Assembly: GCF_019112545.1 (NCBI RefSeq)
Contig: NW_025064886.1
Span: forward strand, 1,271,631-1,285,573
Length of the DNA: 13,943 nucleotides
Direction of reading: 5' to 3'
Source of the DNA: Guyanagaster necrorhizus
Taxonomy: Eukaryota > Basidiomycota > Agaricomycetes > Agaricales > Physalacriaceae
The notes under the pieces were generated by a model. The model did no database searches and had not been told where the DNA came from. It saw nothing but the letters and a program-made list of their open reading frames with translations. Each line of letters opens with the position of its first letter. Position 1 is the stretch's first letter. Below are positions 1 through 9,194 of the stretch, in pieces. The position numbers were made by a program, and so were the translations under genes.

Positions 1-19
1 AAAAGAAAGGTCGGAAGAA

Positions 20-2152
20 ATGGAGGGTCACTGGATTGGACCCATGCCCGTCGAAATTTTTCTTGATGACCTGATGGGATCGCCTGACGGCCCATTCACG
101 CTTCGATCCCCCAGCCATCTTCACGGCATCTTTCAGTCGATCCAATCGCCCGCCAAGTACGACAACGAGAAGGAGTACGCGAAAGCGGTCGTAAGCTCAT
201 TCACTGCCATTCACCTCCGACATCTTGATGACGCCCAACAGGTCAACGTGATTCAACCCGTAATGTCGGATCTTATGCCACTCTTCAAACTTGTCCTTGG
301 GAACGAGTACAAGGACGCGGATTCGACCACGAAAACCGTCACCGATGCATTCGTGTATCCCTCCGACGTCGACACGCAGTATCGTCCCACTCAATGGAGC
401 AGAACGGAACTCTGGCTGGAATTCAAGAGAGCTGCTTCTTTTTACGGGTTCAAGGATGACAGCCCTGATGAATGGGTATCTCAGACCGAATCGTCAAGAG
501 ATTGTCGCGGTCAGCTTGCTGGTTACGCTGCCAATACGTTGAATGTGCAACATCGAAAACACTTGTTCTCGCTTAACCTTGGTCCAGACGGCGTCCGGTT
601 CTTCAAATGGGAGAGGACATACACCATCGTATCGCGTGCATTCGATTTGTCAACAGAAGGCAAATGCCTCGTCGAATTTCTCTACCGGTTTTCTACTCTG
701 ACGGATGGCGATCGAGGCAAAGACGAGACAGTGACGCCGGCCACGGAGGAAGAAAGGTCTATGGCAGAGCCGTTGTTGCAGTCCTGGATTCATCCGGATG
801 AGAAGGATCAGCGGGGATTTGTGAAGATTCGCGTGCCTGACGGTGCCAGTGAACGGGAGGTCATTGCTGGTCCCGCTATTGCTGTGCCACGAAACATCCC
901 GGGTCGAGCGACGTTGGGTCTCCCAGTGTACGACGTGAAGGAGAACGGTGTCAGATTCCTGAAGGATAGCTGGCGTGATGTCAATCTGCCTCAAGAATCC
1001 GACATTCTGCAGACTCTTAATAAAAAGAATGTCCGCAATGTCCCTACTTTCGTCTGTGGTGGCATTATTCCCGGCCAGATAACTACCTCCCATATGTATA
1101 TCAAGGATACTTGGAACTTTGGAGCCCATCCACCGCTCACCTGTATTCGTAAGCACCAGCGAACGCTGACGGTCGAGGTTGGGCAGCCTTTGAAGAAGTT
1201 TAGGTCCTCGAAGCAACTTACGAGAGTTGTCTATGAGGCATTTTTGGGTGAGTTACGATACTGATATTTCAAACTTATTGATCTAATTCGATTCGATGTT
1301 AGCTCATGAAGATGCCTTCACATTGTGCGAAATTCTTCATCGTGATGTTAGTGGGGGGAATATTTTGATCGTATATGACAAGGAAACACCGGAAGATGAC
1401 CACGAAGGCGGGGGTCGTGGTTTGTTGAACGATTGGGACATGGCTATTCGCATGGCAGACTTGGACAAACCAGCGCGACAAGTCGAGCGCACGGTCAGTG
1501 CTCACATCTTACCTGATCTTTCTCCCTTTCTCATGGTGCACAGGGCACCTGGCAATTCATGTCCATCGGTCTTCTTAGAAATAGAAACAAGAAACACGAA
1601 GCACAAGACGACTTCGAATCTTTTATATATGTAATGCTGCACCATGGCCTCCGCTACATGACCCACAGTGCAGTCGGTCACGGTCTGCGGAACATCATTT
1701 CCTCTATCTTCGATATTGCCATAGACGTTGGGAATGGACAATGGGTCGGGGCCCTCGGAAAGGGAGCTTTAGTGCATGGCTCGGGACCCCTACCCGAAGA
1801 TTTTCACTTCGCTTGTGTTCCTTTCACGAAATGGATTGAGGATGCGCTGGAGGCCATCAATGAATGGGACATCTTTTCACAATCAAAACGTTTGTCGACA
1901 AAAAAGCATCGCAGCAAACCAGCCATGGACTTCGCGACCCTGGTGTTCTGCGATCACCAACCGCTGAAATTGATGTGGCAGAAGATGCTTGGCATGGATG
2001 GATGGCCCCGTAATGATCATGCAAAGTATCAGCTGGAGCCCAGGGGCAACAAGCGGCCATCCGAGGACAGTGCCCAGCCTGCACCCAAGAGGCGAAAGTC
2101 AGGACGCTTCACAGCTGCGGCTGCCTCAGGTAATGTGGCAACTCCAGCTTAG
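20..2152 (+). CDS. FunK1-like fungal-type protein kinase (5' end probably outside the window)
   Basis: Model: join(20..1247, 1303..1493, 1544..2152), giving 675 residues from the ATG at 20. Introns of 55 and 50 bases have GT-AG ends and restore the kinase frame exactly. Visible motifs are a lysine-containing RFLKDSWRD (K about 315), the catalytic loop HRDVSGGN (422-429), DWD in place of DFG (453-455), GTWQFMS (474-480) and a HEAQDDFESF stretch (about 491-500). HRDxSxGN, DWD and GTWQFMS are the signature of the fungal-type kinase family common in mushrooms. Near the N-terminus, HWIGPMPVEIFLDDLM matches the family's usual entry. The frame is open back to base 2, so the true start may lie upstream and 20 is only the first visible ATG. 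The C-terminus (about 640-661) is basic, with KRPSEDS and PKRRK, and could be a nuclear localisation signal. Substrate is unknown. The kinase assignment is sure; the start is not. Confidence 0.88.
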
Positions 2153-2835
2153 GGTGCTCGTTGTTAGACTTCCGACAGTATGGATTGTCGGGGTGTTCTC
2201 GTGCACATTACTTTGCACAGATAGTAAGCCATATATTGTAGAGTACAGATACCATTGTATTTCTATCCTACTTGTATGCTTTTCAAAAACCTTTTCACGC
2301 CGGTCCCGTGTATATGCTCCGGTTTCTCCCTGTCTACCATCTTCACCAGTGTATCCAGCATTATTGTCAAGGCCTCCTTCCGCCCGTCCAGCGCATCTGG
2401 CAGAAGCCCGAAGAGGCAGTTACGTGCTCATCTATACGTGATACAGGTCCATACTTGAGGTTTTGCTTCTACTTCGCGTCGAATCGCAATACAACTAAGG
2501 ACTGATTGAGGCTCAATTCGCTAGACTGATGGATGTGCCAGACCGAGATCACTAAGCTCTTATCCGGCTAATCGACAGTGTTCAATTTGAATCTTTAAAT
2601 TATTTGCGTATACCGACCGTATGCACGTTATACAGAATCCGCTTAATCCTACGTAGCAATCGGTTGTTCAGCGACTGTCGATGGCGTCCATCGATGTATC
2701 TGTTCGTCTTCCGTCTTATGACTCCTTTTCCAGTGTTATAAATATCCAGAGGTAAACGAACATCAGCAGCATCGTCAGTGAAAAACTGAATTTCCGATAC
2801 CTGCCAGTTCAAGTACAATCCAAAGACTTGCAGTA
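2153..2835. other. Stretch without a supported gene
   Basis: This holds the 3' flank of the kinase gene and the downstream side of the F-box-like relic on the other strand. Short open frames here show no recognisable motif. A minus-strand frame at about 2600-2818 may be further decayed sequence from the F-box-like gene, but this cannot be shown by eye. Confidence 0.4.
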
Positions 2836-3226
2836 CTAGTGTCGCGAAGCATGATTAACGTGATCCGTACGATAAGAACAGACTCTATAAATTCTGACAG
2901 GGCGAAGACGTTGGCGCCGCGAACAAATCATGGTAGTGAGGGTGTCCGGAAATAGAGCTTTGAGAAGATTTCCGTTGCCCTGATTCTCTAGGGATGTGAT
3001 GTCTAAGGATACCATAGTCTCCATCACTGGGGGGAACGTCTTTAATGAAGGCGTCATCGCTTGTAGCGGGAAGCTCGGTACAAGTTGGTTTGGTGAGGGT
3101 ACAATTAGAACGGTCGATGAAGTCGCGGAGGATCTGCTCTGTCAATCTCACTGTACTGTATTTAAGTTCTTTCAGAGAGGGTAGACGCATATGCTCAAGT
3201 ATCTCCGGGTTTTTCTCTGCTCCTTG
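2836..3226 (-). pseudogene. Frameshifted F-box/LRR-like protein remnant
   Basis: Read on the minus strand, one frame gives NPEILEHMRLPSLKELKY, then QILRDFIDRSNCTLTK. This has the look of the leucine-rich part of basidiomycete F-box proteins, where a line like 'LPxLxxL ... FIxRSxCxLTxL' recurs. The continuation of the same repeat (PPVMETMVSLDITSLENQ, then LLKALFPDTL) is in another frame. The switch falls near 3010-3055, with no good intron that would join them. An in-frame stop lies just upstream of the first segment, and no F-box motif or start was found. I read it as a decayed copy of a large mushroom gene family. Alternatives are a gene with introns I failed to place, or sequencing error. 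The family call rests on pattern memory and is moderate. Confidence 0.45.
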
Positions 3227-3597
3227 TTACTGGGAATCACGTTTGGATCGGAGTGGGATGATGAAGGTGAACTTTGTGAAGGGGGTGCCGGACCGTAAAT
3301 CGATCGGAGTACGAGGTCTTCCAGGTCTCTTGCAACACTGTTTCCAGTTTAATATACATACGCTAGGGTGAAGATCAATGCTGTCTCTTGATTGTCAGCG
3401 GGGTATGAATTATCCAAGTTGGATTTCCACCTCGTATTGGCCATCATTACAAGGCAGGTGAAGATCAAGACAGGCCTGTATGCTTTAAATACTGCCGACT
3501 GAACGCCGGCAAGGGGCCGAATCCCGACAGATGGAGCCACGTGGTTTGGCTGCTAACCTTCCGCGGCCCCTAATCGCAACCATCAACCATAACTTCA
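3227..3597. other. Intergenic stretch upstream of coactosin
   Basis: This separates the F-box-like relic from the coactosin start. No convincing coding frame, TATA box or repeat was seen. It probably contains the coactosin promoter. Confidence 0.4.
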
Positions 3598-4226
3598 ATG
3601 GCCGACGTAAGCGATCCCGCCATAGTGCAAGGCAAGCCCGCCTCACCCGCTCGTTGTATTAGACGACTGCTGACTGGTCCCAGCGTACGAAGACGTGCGG
3701 TCAGACAAGTCTGAAACGACATGGTTGTTACTCGACTACGAGGTGCGTTGTCGTCGTGGCAGGATACACACCGCTGACGACCGACCACGTAGTCTGACCG
3801 GTCTGACCATCTAGTCCTGACGTCGAGCGGGACGGGAAACCCGCTAGATGAGCTGAAGGATAATCTAGACGATTCCAAGGCGTCGTTTGCGTATGGGCGG
3901 GTGTCGTATGCGAATGACAAGGAGAGCAAGAGGGAAAAGTTTATCTTGGTGGTGTGGATTGGCCCACAGTGCAAGGTGATGCGCAAGGCCAAGGTGGGTT
4001 GCTTCTTTTGTTACTGAGCATTGCTGATGATTGCAGATCTCGGTGCATTCTGCCGACGTGAAGAATGTGTTGAGGGTATTTTCGATTGAGGTTGCTGCGC
4101 GCGAGAAGGGCGACCTTGAGGAGGAGCCCATCGTCAAGCGATTGAGAAAGGTTTGTGGCTTGTCTACAGTGATTTCTTATGCTAAGTTGGGTGTAGGCTG
4201 GTGGTGCAAGCTACGACGGTGTATAA
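3598..4226 (+). CDS. Coactosin (ADF-H domain actin-binding protein)
   Basis: Model: join(3598..3631, 3684..3742, 3793..3993, 4037..4150, 4197..4226), 145 residues, the usual coactosin length. The protein starts MADVSDPAIVQAYEDVRSDK and ends RKAGGASYDGV, both typical of the family. The ADF-H fold spans nearly all of it: TTWLLLDYESDRSD (23-36), LDELKDNLDDSKASFAYGRV (49-68), KREKFILVVWIG (77-88) and PIVKRLRKAGGASYDG near the end. K80 in REKF matches the lysine implicated in F-actin binding in animal coactosin (family knowledge). It should bind actin filaments in the cytoplasm. All junctions keep frame and motif. Four introns of 43-52 bases; the first uses a GC donor (GCAAGC at 3632) and the others GT. 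Its stop is 23 bases from the stop of the convergent acetyltransferase gene, so the 3' UTRs must overlap. Confidence 0.93.
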
Positions 4227-4249
4227 TTCTCCCTTAATACCCATTTAAT

Positions 4250-4934
4250 CTATGGCCCAAGCGTTCTCAGTCTGTGTATACTCTCGTCCCCTTCGAGGCG
4301 CATTCCGACCCATTCTTCCATCCGCGTTGCCCCGAGTGTGTTTTCGTAAAACGCGATGGATGGCGCATTCCACTGTTAGCATATGAGTCGCAGTAAGATT
4401 CATAGAGCACCGATATTTACCTTGAGCACCGACCAGTCGATGCGACCACAGTTCTGCAGACACTAAGCAAGGGACGTCCCGGTGTATGCATCATACCTTT
4501 TCTTCAGCAATCTCTCCAAGTTTGGTGAAGAGCGCCTTACCTACGCCAAGGTTTCTGTGGTCAGGCGATACGTACAGATCCTCTAGCTGGTAACCGAGTG
4601 AGATACGAAGCAAGCGTAAACTAGTAAGGACGCACGTAAATCCCTGGCTTCCCAATCCAAGTTGAGAAATTGTAAAAGTAAAGTGCGAATCCTACAGGCG
4701 TGCCGTTCTCGAGAGCAGCCATCAGGACATGGGCAGTCGGCTGGTTGCTGAACAGAGCGGTATGCAGCTAGTAGTAAGACTGGTCAGTATCAGGCCTGGA
4801 AACACGATGTCAGGACTCGCCAGCTCTGGTGTAGCCTTTGCACTCTCTGGCGTCTTTTCATATGTGGCCAAGTCGAGTATAAACTGCAGAATAGCAGGAA
4901 TGTCGTCGGGCACAGCTGGTCGTACGCTGAACAT
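4250..4934 (-). CDS. GNAT-family N-acetyltransferase (SSAT/thialysine acetyltransferase-like)
   Basis: Minus-strand model: complement of join(4250..4372, 4421..4453, 4497..4586, 4636..4767, 4821..4934), 163 residues, the usual length of spermidine/spermine-type acetyltransferases. The start MFSVRPAVPDDIPAILQFI is the classic GNAT N-terminus; an ATG at 4955 would add seven residues. Domain order: ATYEKTPESAKATPEL, then ALYFYNFSTWIGKPGIYLED (about 67-85), then the acetyl-CoA pyrophosphate loop HRNLGVGKAL (92-101, RxxGxG), then WSVLKWNAPSIAFYENTLGA with Y132 at the usual general-acid position. It should transfer acetyl from acetyl-CoA to a small amine such as a polyamine or thialysine; the exact substrate cannot be read. 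Of four introns (43-53 bases), the first has a GC donor (GCGAGT, from 4820 downward). It is divergent from NAC-beta and convergent with coactosin. Confidence 0.92.
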
Positions 4935-5030
4935 GAAGAAGAGTATTGTATGCATCTATTTACACCAAACCTTATTTTGTCCTCTTCCTCCCAATCTTTT
5001 TCGTACGCCGCCCCCCCGCCCCTCCCCACC
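4935..5030. promoter_or_regulatory. Shared divergent promoter of the acetyltransferase and NAC-beta genes
   Basis: Only 96 bases separate the two start codons, so both promoters and both 5' UTRs must fit here. The plus strand from about 4980 to the NAC-beta ATG is strongly pyrimidine-rich, with a CCAAT pentamer at 4991-4995 and C-runs at about 5010-5028. Pyrimidine-rich leaders are common before highly expressed fungal housekeeping genes. No TATA box was seen. Confidence 0.6.
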
Positions 5031-5667
5031 ATGGATCCAGCAAAATTGGCAAAGCTCCAGGCTGCCGCTGCAGCGAATAGGATAGGTGCGCAGCCCCCGT
5101 GTGACGGAGAAGAAGAAAAAAAAAGAATTGACTGGAACAGGTGGAAAGGGCACCGTGCGCCGCAAAGTCGTCCGAAAGGGCAAACCCGCCGCCGCCCAGG
5201 ACGATAAGAAACTGCAGGGGGCGCTCAAGAAGCTCAACGTGCAGCCCATCTCTGGCGTGGAGGAGGTCAACATGTTCCGGGAGGATGGCAACGTTTTGCA
5301 TTTCACGGCCCCGAAAGGTCGGTTCTGTTGCATACCCTTTTCTCGTCGCGCTGACGCCTGAACAGTACACGCTGCCGTCTCTGCCAACACTTTTGCAATC
5401 TACGGTGCCGGCCACGTAAAGGAGCTGACAGAGCTCGTCCCAGGGATACTCAACCAGCTCGGCCCAGGTGCGCAATTCTCTTACTCTGGTACTACCCCCA
5501 ACATTGACAACCCCGTCTCATCAGACTCCCTGGCCTCCCTACGAAAACTCGCAGAATCATACCAGGCCATCCAACAACAACGTCCAGGGCAACCCGCAGA
5601 AGAGGACGACGACGACGACGTCCCAGACTTGGTGGAAAACTTTGACGAGGCTGCAAAGTTGGATTAG
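5031..5667 (+). CDS. EGD1: Nascent polypeptide-associated complex subunit beta (BTF3-like)
   Basis: Model: join(5031..5085, 5141..5317, 5366..5467, 5525..5667), 158 residues. It begins [20 protein letters not shown], followed by the ribosome-contact motif RRKVVRK (25-31). The NAC domain follows, with [40 protein letters not shown] and [20 protein letters not shown]. The C-terminus has a run of five aspartates and ends [11 protein letters not shown]. With the alpha subunit it forms the ribosome-bound NAC heterodimer, which shields nascent chains and guides targeting (family knowledge). Three GT-AG introns of 55, 48 and 57 bases all preserve frame and match family sequence at the junctions. The first intron contains a run of nine A's. 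Start chosen because it is the conserved MDxxKLAKLQ start and follows a CCACC context. Confidence 0.97.
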
Positions 5668-6640
5668 TTTATCCGTCGATGTAAAAAAAACGCACACATT
5701 CTGCTTGCTCGCTATGAAGTTTTTGGCATTTCCCTTGAGAGTGGTCTTAAGGCGGGTATCGTGACGCGCGCTGAAGTCTTGCATGACTTGGACTGTAAAC
5801 ATAATTATTTTACGTGTTTCTCCTAAATTCATTTAGTGTTTCTCGTTGGGTCAATATCAAGCGCGATATGCGGATATCTTCGTTCTGATATTTGAGTCGT
5901 GTACGCGCCTGGATATTTCACGCAGAGATAAAAGAGTTTGTTGATCAAAAAGCGATGATGATTGCCATACATAATCCAATGGTTTACGACATGAGAGAAG
6001 GAGCCAAACGAATAGAGCGTAGCTCCCTTGGCTTATCGACTAGACTTTTCGCGCCTTAGGCCTGATGCAGATGGCTCACAAGTAGAGCAATTCACAGAAT
6101 CCATCAACAGTCCGGCTCCTCGTTCTGCTTGACACTGAAAAACCATCTCGCTAATCAAAAACATCAGAACCCCCATCGAATGACTCAGCGATAACTATTG
6201 TAAAAACCTGGGATTTGTTGCCAGAATCTGTACAGGAGTATGTTTTATGTCTATCCACAATCAAATTCACGTCCGCCACTGTAGCCAACATTGTATCCCT
6301 TCTCTCCTAAGTCATTTCCATCGTATTTCAAGACGCTGTGCGCTCAGTGCAGTATTGATTTGAAGAGACGGGGTCGGGAGTAATCCACCTGGACAGTCGG
6401 CGGCGATATTCATAGTTGCACACAGTGTACCCCATTTTTTCAAGGTTTAAATTAACGCCTATTGACGCGGACGCAGACGTGTGGATCTGGCGTGTTCGAG
6501 GGGTCCCCCTGTCGTTCTTTTCTGACAGATGCAAGTGATATTTTAAAGAACAAAGCAAGAACAAAGATACGGATTGGGAAGTTTTTGGTCTTTGTAAGGA
6601 GAATAGAAAATCTAACAAATGGAGTTAACGTACATATGCA
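5668..6640. other. About 1 kb without a supported gene
   Basis: AT-richer than the neighbouring genes. No coding frame with recognisable motifs or good splice pairs was found on either strand. It includes the NAC-beta 3' flank and the hairpin at 6002-6033. A 14-base T run (6649-6662 region) follows just downstream. Confidence 0.5.
6002..6033. repeat. Nested inverted repeat (hairpin)
   Basis: AGCCAA (6002-6007) pairs with TTGGCT (6028-6033). Inside it, GAGC (6015-6018) pairs with GCTC (6022-6025) around a 3-base loop. It lies in a stretch without genes. Function unknown, and a structure this small could be chance. Confidence 0.4.
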
Positions 6641-7028
6641 TCACGGTATTTTTTTTTTTTGTAAATATGATACACAATTCCAAAATGCACCGAGCGCTTC
6701 CTCATTATCCGCCCACCATTTACTGTATTCCTCAAGGACGTCCTTCATCGCCTCGTCCACCTTGGCTGAATATGCCTGCTGGCGGGCTTGCCGTGTGGGT
6801 TTCTCCACCTAGAGAACCCGGGTCGTCAATGAGGGAGAATAAACGAGCCTGAAGTATGCTTACCGGCGTATCAAAGAGATCCTCAGGTGCAGGGGGTACG
6901 TCCTTGAAGAGGCGGTCCTGGGAAAGAATCAAATGAGCCTGTGCTTGCGCCGGTGATATGTATGTACCCCCCGATTTTTCATGTTCATAACTCTCCCGCC
7001 CCCCCTTGGGGACAGATTTTCCAGACAC
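6641..7028 (-). CDS. Coding-looking fragment of unknown function, no start codon seen
   Basis: Minus-strand reading of two segments joined by a good 55-base GT-AG intron (6809..6863; donor GTAAGC, acceptor CTAG). The first segment reads SPAQAQAHLILSQDRLFKDV and PAPEDLFDTP. After the intron the frame continues VEKPTRQARQQAYSAKVDEA and VLEEYSKWWADNEEALGAF, then runs through an A-run to a stop at 6641. Composition, with acidic, aromatic and helical residues, looks like real protein. No ATG precedes the first segment in frame, and an in-frame TAA lies upstream at about 7050. So it is either the 3' part of a gene whose first exon I cannot place, or a truncated relic. I do not recognise the family. 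Confidence 0.35.
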
Positions 7029-7602
7029 AAACCATACGACCCGTCCACCGAATTACGAGTCTCTATCTAGGGATATACCATCCGAAAATCCCTCGACGCT
7101 CCGGTTGCCACGACCTCTTCGTCCTGATATTCTGTCAAGACCTATGTTATTGCGCACCTCCCGACCAGACCGCATGCAAGGTGCAGGTACACGTACATCA
7201 CCCATCGTATTGGATGACGATGGTGATACTGTGATGGGTGCACCTGCTCCGGCTATACCCCCGTTCCTCCATAACACTAACCGCCCCTCGATACCTCCGC
7301 CACGGGGGATTGGGCCCTTCCGGCATGCTATCCGTGCGGATGGTCCGGATTTGAATGTGAATGTAGATGAGAATCCGTTTGCGACGAATGTAAGACCACC
7401 CTGGGAAGAGCCACTGATGTCGCTTTCTCCATTGAGGGGGAGAGGCAGTGTAAGGCACGCTCCACCTCCCGCTGTTGCGGCAAGTGCAGGCAACTTGTAC
7501 GATCGACAGCCGCCATTCATGGAGCCTCATACTGTCGTTCAGCCACCCGATGCCAATATCTTGTACCATACGAACAGTAGCATCAATTTTCCAGATATAT
7601 AA
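7015..7602 (+). CDS. Proline-rich coding-looking segment, unknown function
   Basis: A plus-strand frame open from 6991 to a TAA at 7600-7602. A possible acceptor AG ends at 7014, and the first in-frame ATG is at 7144. The translation is rich in proline and arginine and contains IVLDDDGDTVMGAPAPAIPP, RPSIPPPRGIGPFRHAIRAD and VDENPFATNVRPPWEEP, typical of a disordered fungal protein. Codon choice varies at third positions as in real genes. No known domain is visible. It may splice to the segment starting near 7730: a TT|GTACCA donor at 7563 fits the phase of an acceptor at 7722. That intron would be 160 bases, much longer than others here. Its 5' end overlaps the minus-strand fragment ending at 7028, so both cannot easily be complete genes. 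Confidence 0.33.
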   Translation, partial: DFPDTNHTTRPPNYESLSRDIPSENPSTLRLPRPLRPDILSRPMLLRTSRPDRMQGAGTRTSPIVLDDDGDTVMGAPAPAIPPFLHNTNRPSIPPPRGIGPFRHAIRADGPDLNVNVDENPFATNVRPPWEEPLMSLSPLRGRGSVRHAPPPAVAASAGNLYDRQPPFMEPHTVVQPPDANILYHTNSSINFPDI

Positions 7603-7729
7603 GTGACATATTTTGGTTCCATAGTGTATGTCTAGCGGCTTTGACAATCACTAACCAATACCTACAGTTGTTTCTAAAGGTATTCAATAAAAGTTTTACG
7701 ACAATCCCTGAGTACTCCCAAGAACTTGT

Positions 7730-8178
7730 ATGTTCAACCCTAATTCTGGTCGCCAATTTCATCATCCAAACGTGCAGTTTCTGCCTGACAAAAACTCAAC
7801 CAATGAATCCTTCCGGCCTTGCGTTCGGGCTGCTGTCCGCGATTTAGGCGCCAAGATTGCCGTTTTTTCTCACCGCATATGCATGTGTTCACGAGATGTC
7901 CAACTATGGGATCCAGCCCGACCTATCTGCGTCTTATTCTTAGATAAAAGGAATAGGCGCTCAGAGACGGCTGTTCGTCTCCTCCTTGATGACTCGCAAG
8001 CCGCGATCCAAGAAGTCTGTGAGTTTCGATTTCCTCCGATACTCCTCGAGCTGTGTTGACTCTCATCTCACAGCAGACTGAGCCTGCCGTCTCCCAAGCT
8101 CTGGTTCCAGCATCCTCGGTTGGTGGCTACACGCTTGGTTCCCAGTGTGACGTATATGCTGAACAGGGTGTATCGTAG
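7730..8178 (+). CDS. Second coding-looking segment, unknown function (possible exons of the preceding segment)
   Basis: The frame from the ATG at 7730 gives MFNPNSGRQFHHPNVQFLPD and later RNRRSETAVRLLLDDSQAAI. A phase-0 intron (8015..8073, donor GTCTGT, acceptor CACAG) would join ...QAAIQE to QTEPAVSQALVPASSVGGYT and a TAG at 8176-8178. The join is smooth but the donor is weak. No domain recognised. It could be an independent small gene, the 3' part of the gene begun at about 7015, or decayed sequence. Confidence 0.28.
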
Positions 8179-8425
8179 CACGATTTCGACTCACCATCAG
8201 AGGAGGAACCCTTGCGCTCTCCAGTTGTATTGGCTCCAGCTCTTGTGGTATCAATTTATAAGTCGATGCCTCTGCGATAAGATCATCTAATATGATCGCT
8301 TGTCCAGGTACAGCGGAGTAGTGTTCAGAAAACTGGGGGGTCGAACACCGATAAGGTACTACTTACTGTCACCATCTTACTCTCCTTTCCAAATCGTTCA
8401 GGTTGAGAAACAGAACTTACTACCG

Positions 8426-9146
8426 ATGCCGCCACAGTCTCCGCCTCCGCCTTATGGATCTCGCTCTCAGGCTACGCCGCCACCTAGGCAGCCTGGCAAC
8501 TACATGACAATCATTCGAGATTCGGGTCCCATCAAGGAAAGCTTTCTCATAGACCCCATGCTCTCCGTTCCGTCAGATCTTCTACCTCCTCTGACTCCTT
8601 ATGAAACGGAGAGCTGTAGGAACAATCTTAACATTGAGACAAAGTCGGGAGAAATCGACACTGACATTGAAGTCATGAAGTCAGGCTGGTCGACCCGTTT
8701 CCGAGCCAACATACGCTCTCGTGGCGACATCGTGATCCGTTTAGTACGTCTTTTCCATTCACGAGTTGCGTGTTAGTAACGCCGTGTAGCGTTTACCCGG
8801 CACCGTCTCTCCCCACGATCCGACTCGCCCAGGACCGCTGTGTGTTATGGACGTCTATGCGAGTTCGGGAAACATCTACCTTTTGATTCCGCGGAAGCGC
8901 ATGCAGGGACGATTGAACGTTACCACTCGCGGCAATGTCATCTTTTCTCCCGCACTGCAGAAGGACTTGAATATCTTTAACGAGAGCGAAAAGCGGAGGG
9001 AGTGTTTTATAGGGGATTGTACTGCATGGTCGGAGGATTTGGGAGATAAGATCAACTTGGAAGCGAAATCGGGAGGGGGGGTGTCGGTCCAGTATAACGA
9101 CGAACCATTTGTGAAGCCAGAAAACGGAGATTGTATTGTTTCTTGA
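8426..9146 (+). CDS. DUF7330-like domain protein
   Basis: Model: join(8426..8743, 8790..9146), 224 residues. The intron has a GTACGT donor, a TTAGTAAC branch region and a TAG acceptor. A short proline/tyrosine-rich N-terminus (PPQSPPPPYGSRS) precedes YMTIIRDSGPIKESFLIDPM, then LPPLTPYETESCRNNLNIET. After the intron come VYASSGNIYLLIPRKRMQGR, TTRGNVIFSPAL, a CFIGDCTAW motif and NLEAKSGGGVSVQY. This order is what I recall of the DUF7330 family of mushroom proteins, predicted beta-rich repeats of unknown function. A possible upstream exon exists: a good acceptor ends at 8401, before an open frame. The start at 8426 is simply the first in-frame ATG. No signal peptide or membrane segment. Function unknown. 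Confidence 0.75.
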
Positions 9147-9170
9147 TTTTTTTTTTTCAATTATTGCATG

Positions 9171-9194
9171 GCCCTATACTCTTGGAGATAGGGC
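9171..9194 (+). repeat. Hairpin in the 3' flank of the DUF7330-like gene
   Basis: GCCCTAT (9171-9177) is the exact reverse complement of ATAGGGC (9188-9194), with a 10-base loop. It lies 25 bases after the stop and just past a T-run. It probably falls in the 3' UTR. A role in mRNA stability or 3'-end formation is only inference. Confidence 0.5.

Noticed and set aside
650..1216. Long minus-strand open frame of 188 codons inside the kinase gene
   Set aside because: It is antisense to a well supported exon with kinase-family content and has no motif of its own.
4956..5475. Minus-strand frames of 144-167 codons over the NAC-beta gene
   Set aside because: These are antisense shadows of the GC-rich NAC-beta exons, and they run across its introns.
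5955..6064. Possible C/D-box snoRNA: ATGATGA (C-box-like) near 5955 and CTGA (D-box-like) near 6063
   Set aside because: The spacing is possible, but there is no 4-5 base terminal stem and no clear internal C'/D' boxes. Such short motifs occur often by chance.
7053..7520. Glycine-rich minus-strand frame of 155 codons
   Set aside because: It mirrors the proline-rich plus-strand frame (Pro codons read as Gly antisense). An in-frame stop separates it from the downstream minus segment, and no intron with consistent phase removes it.
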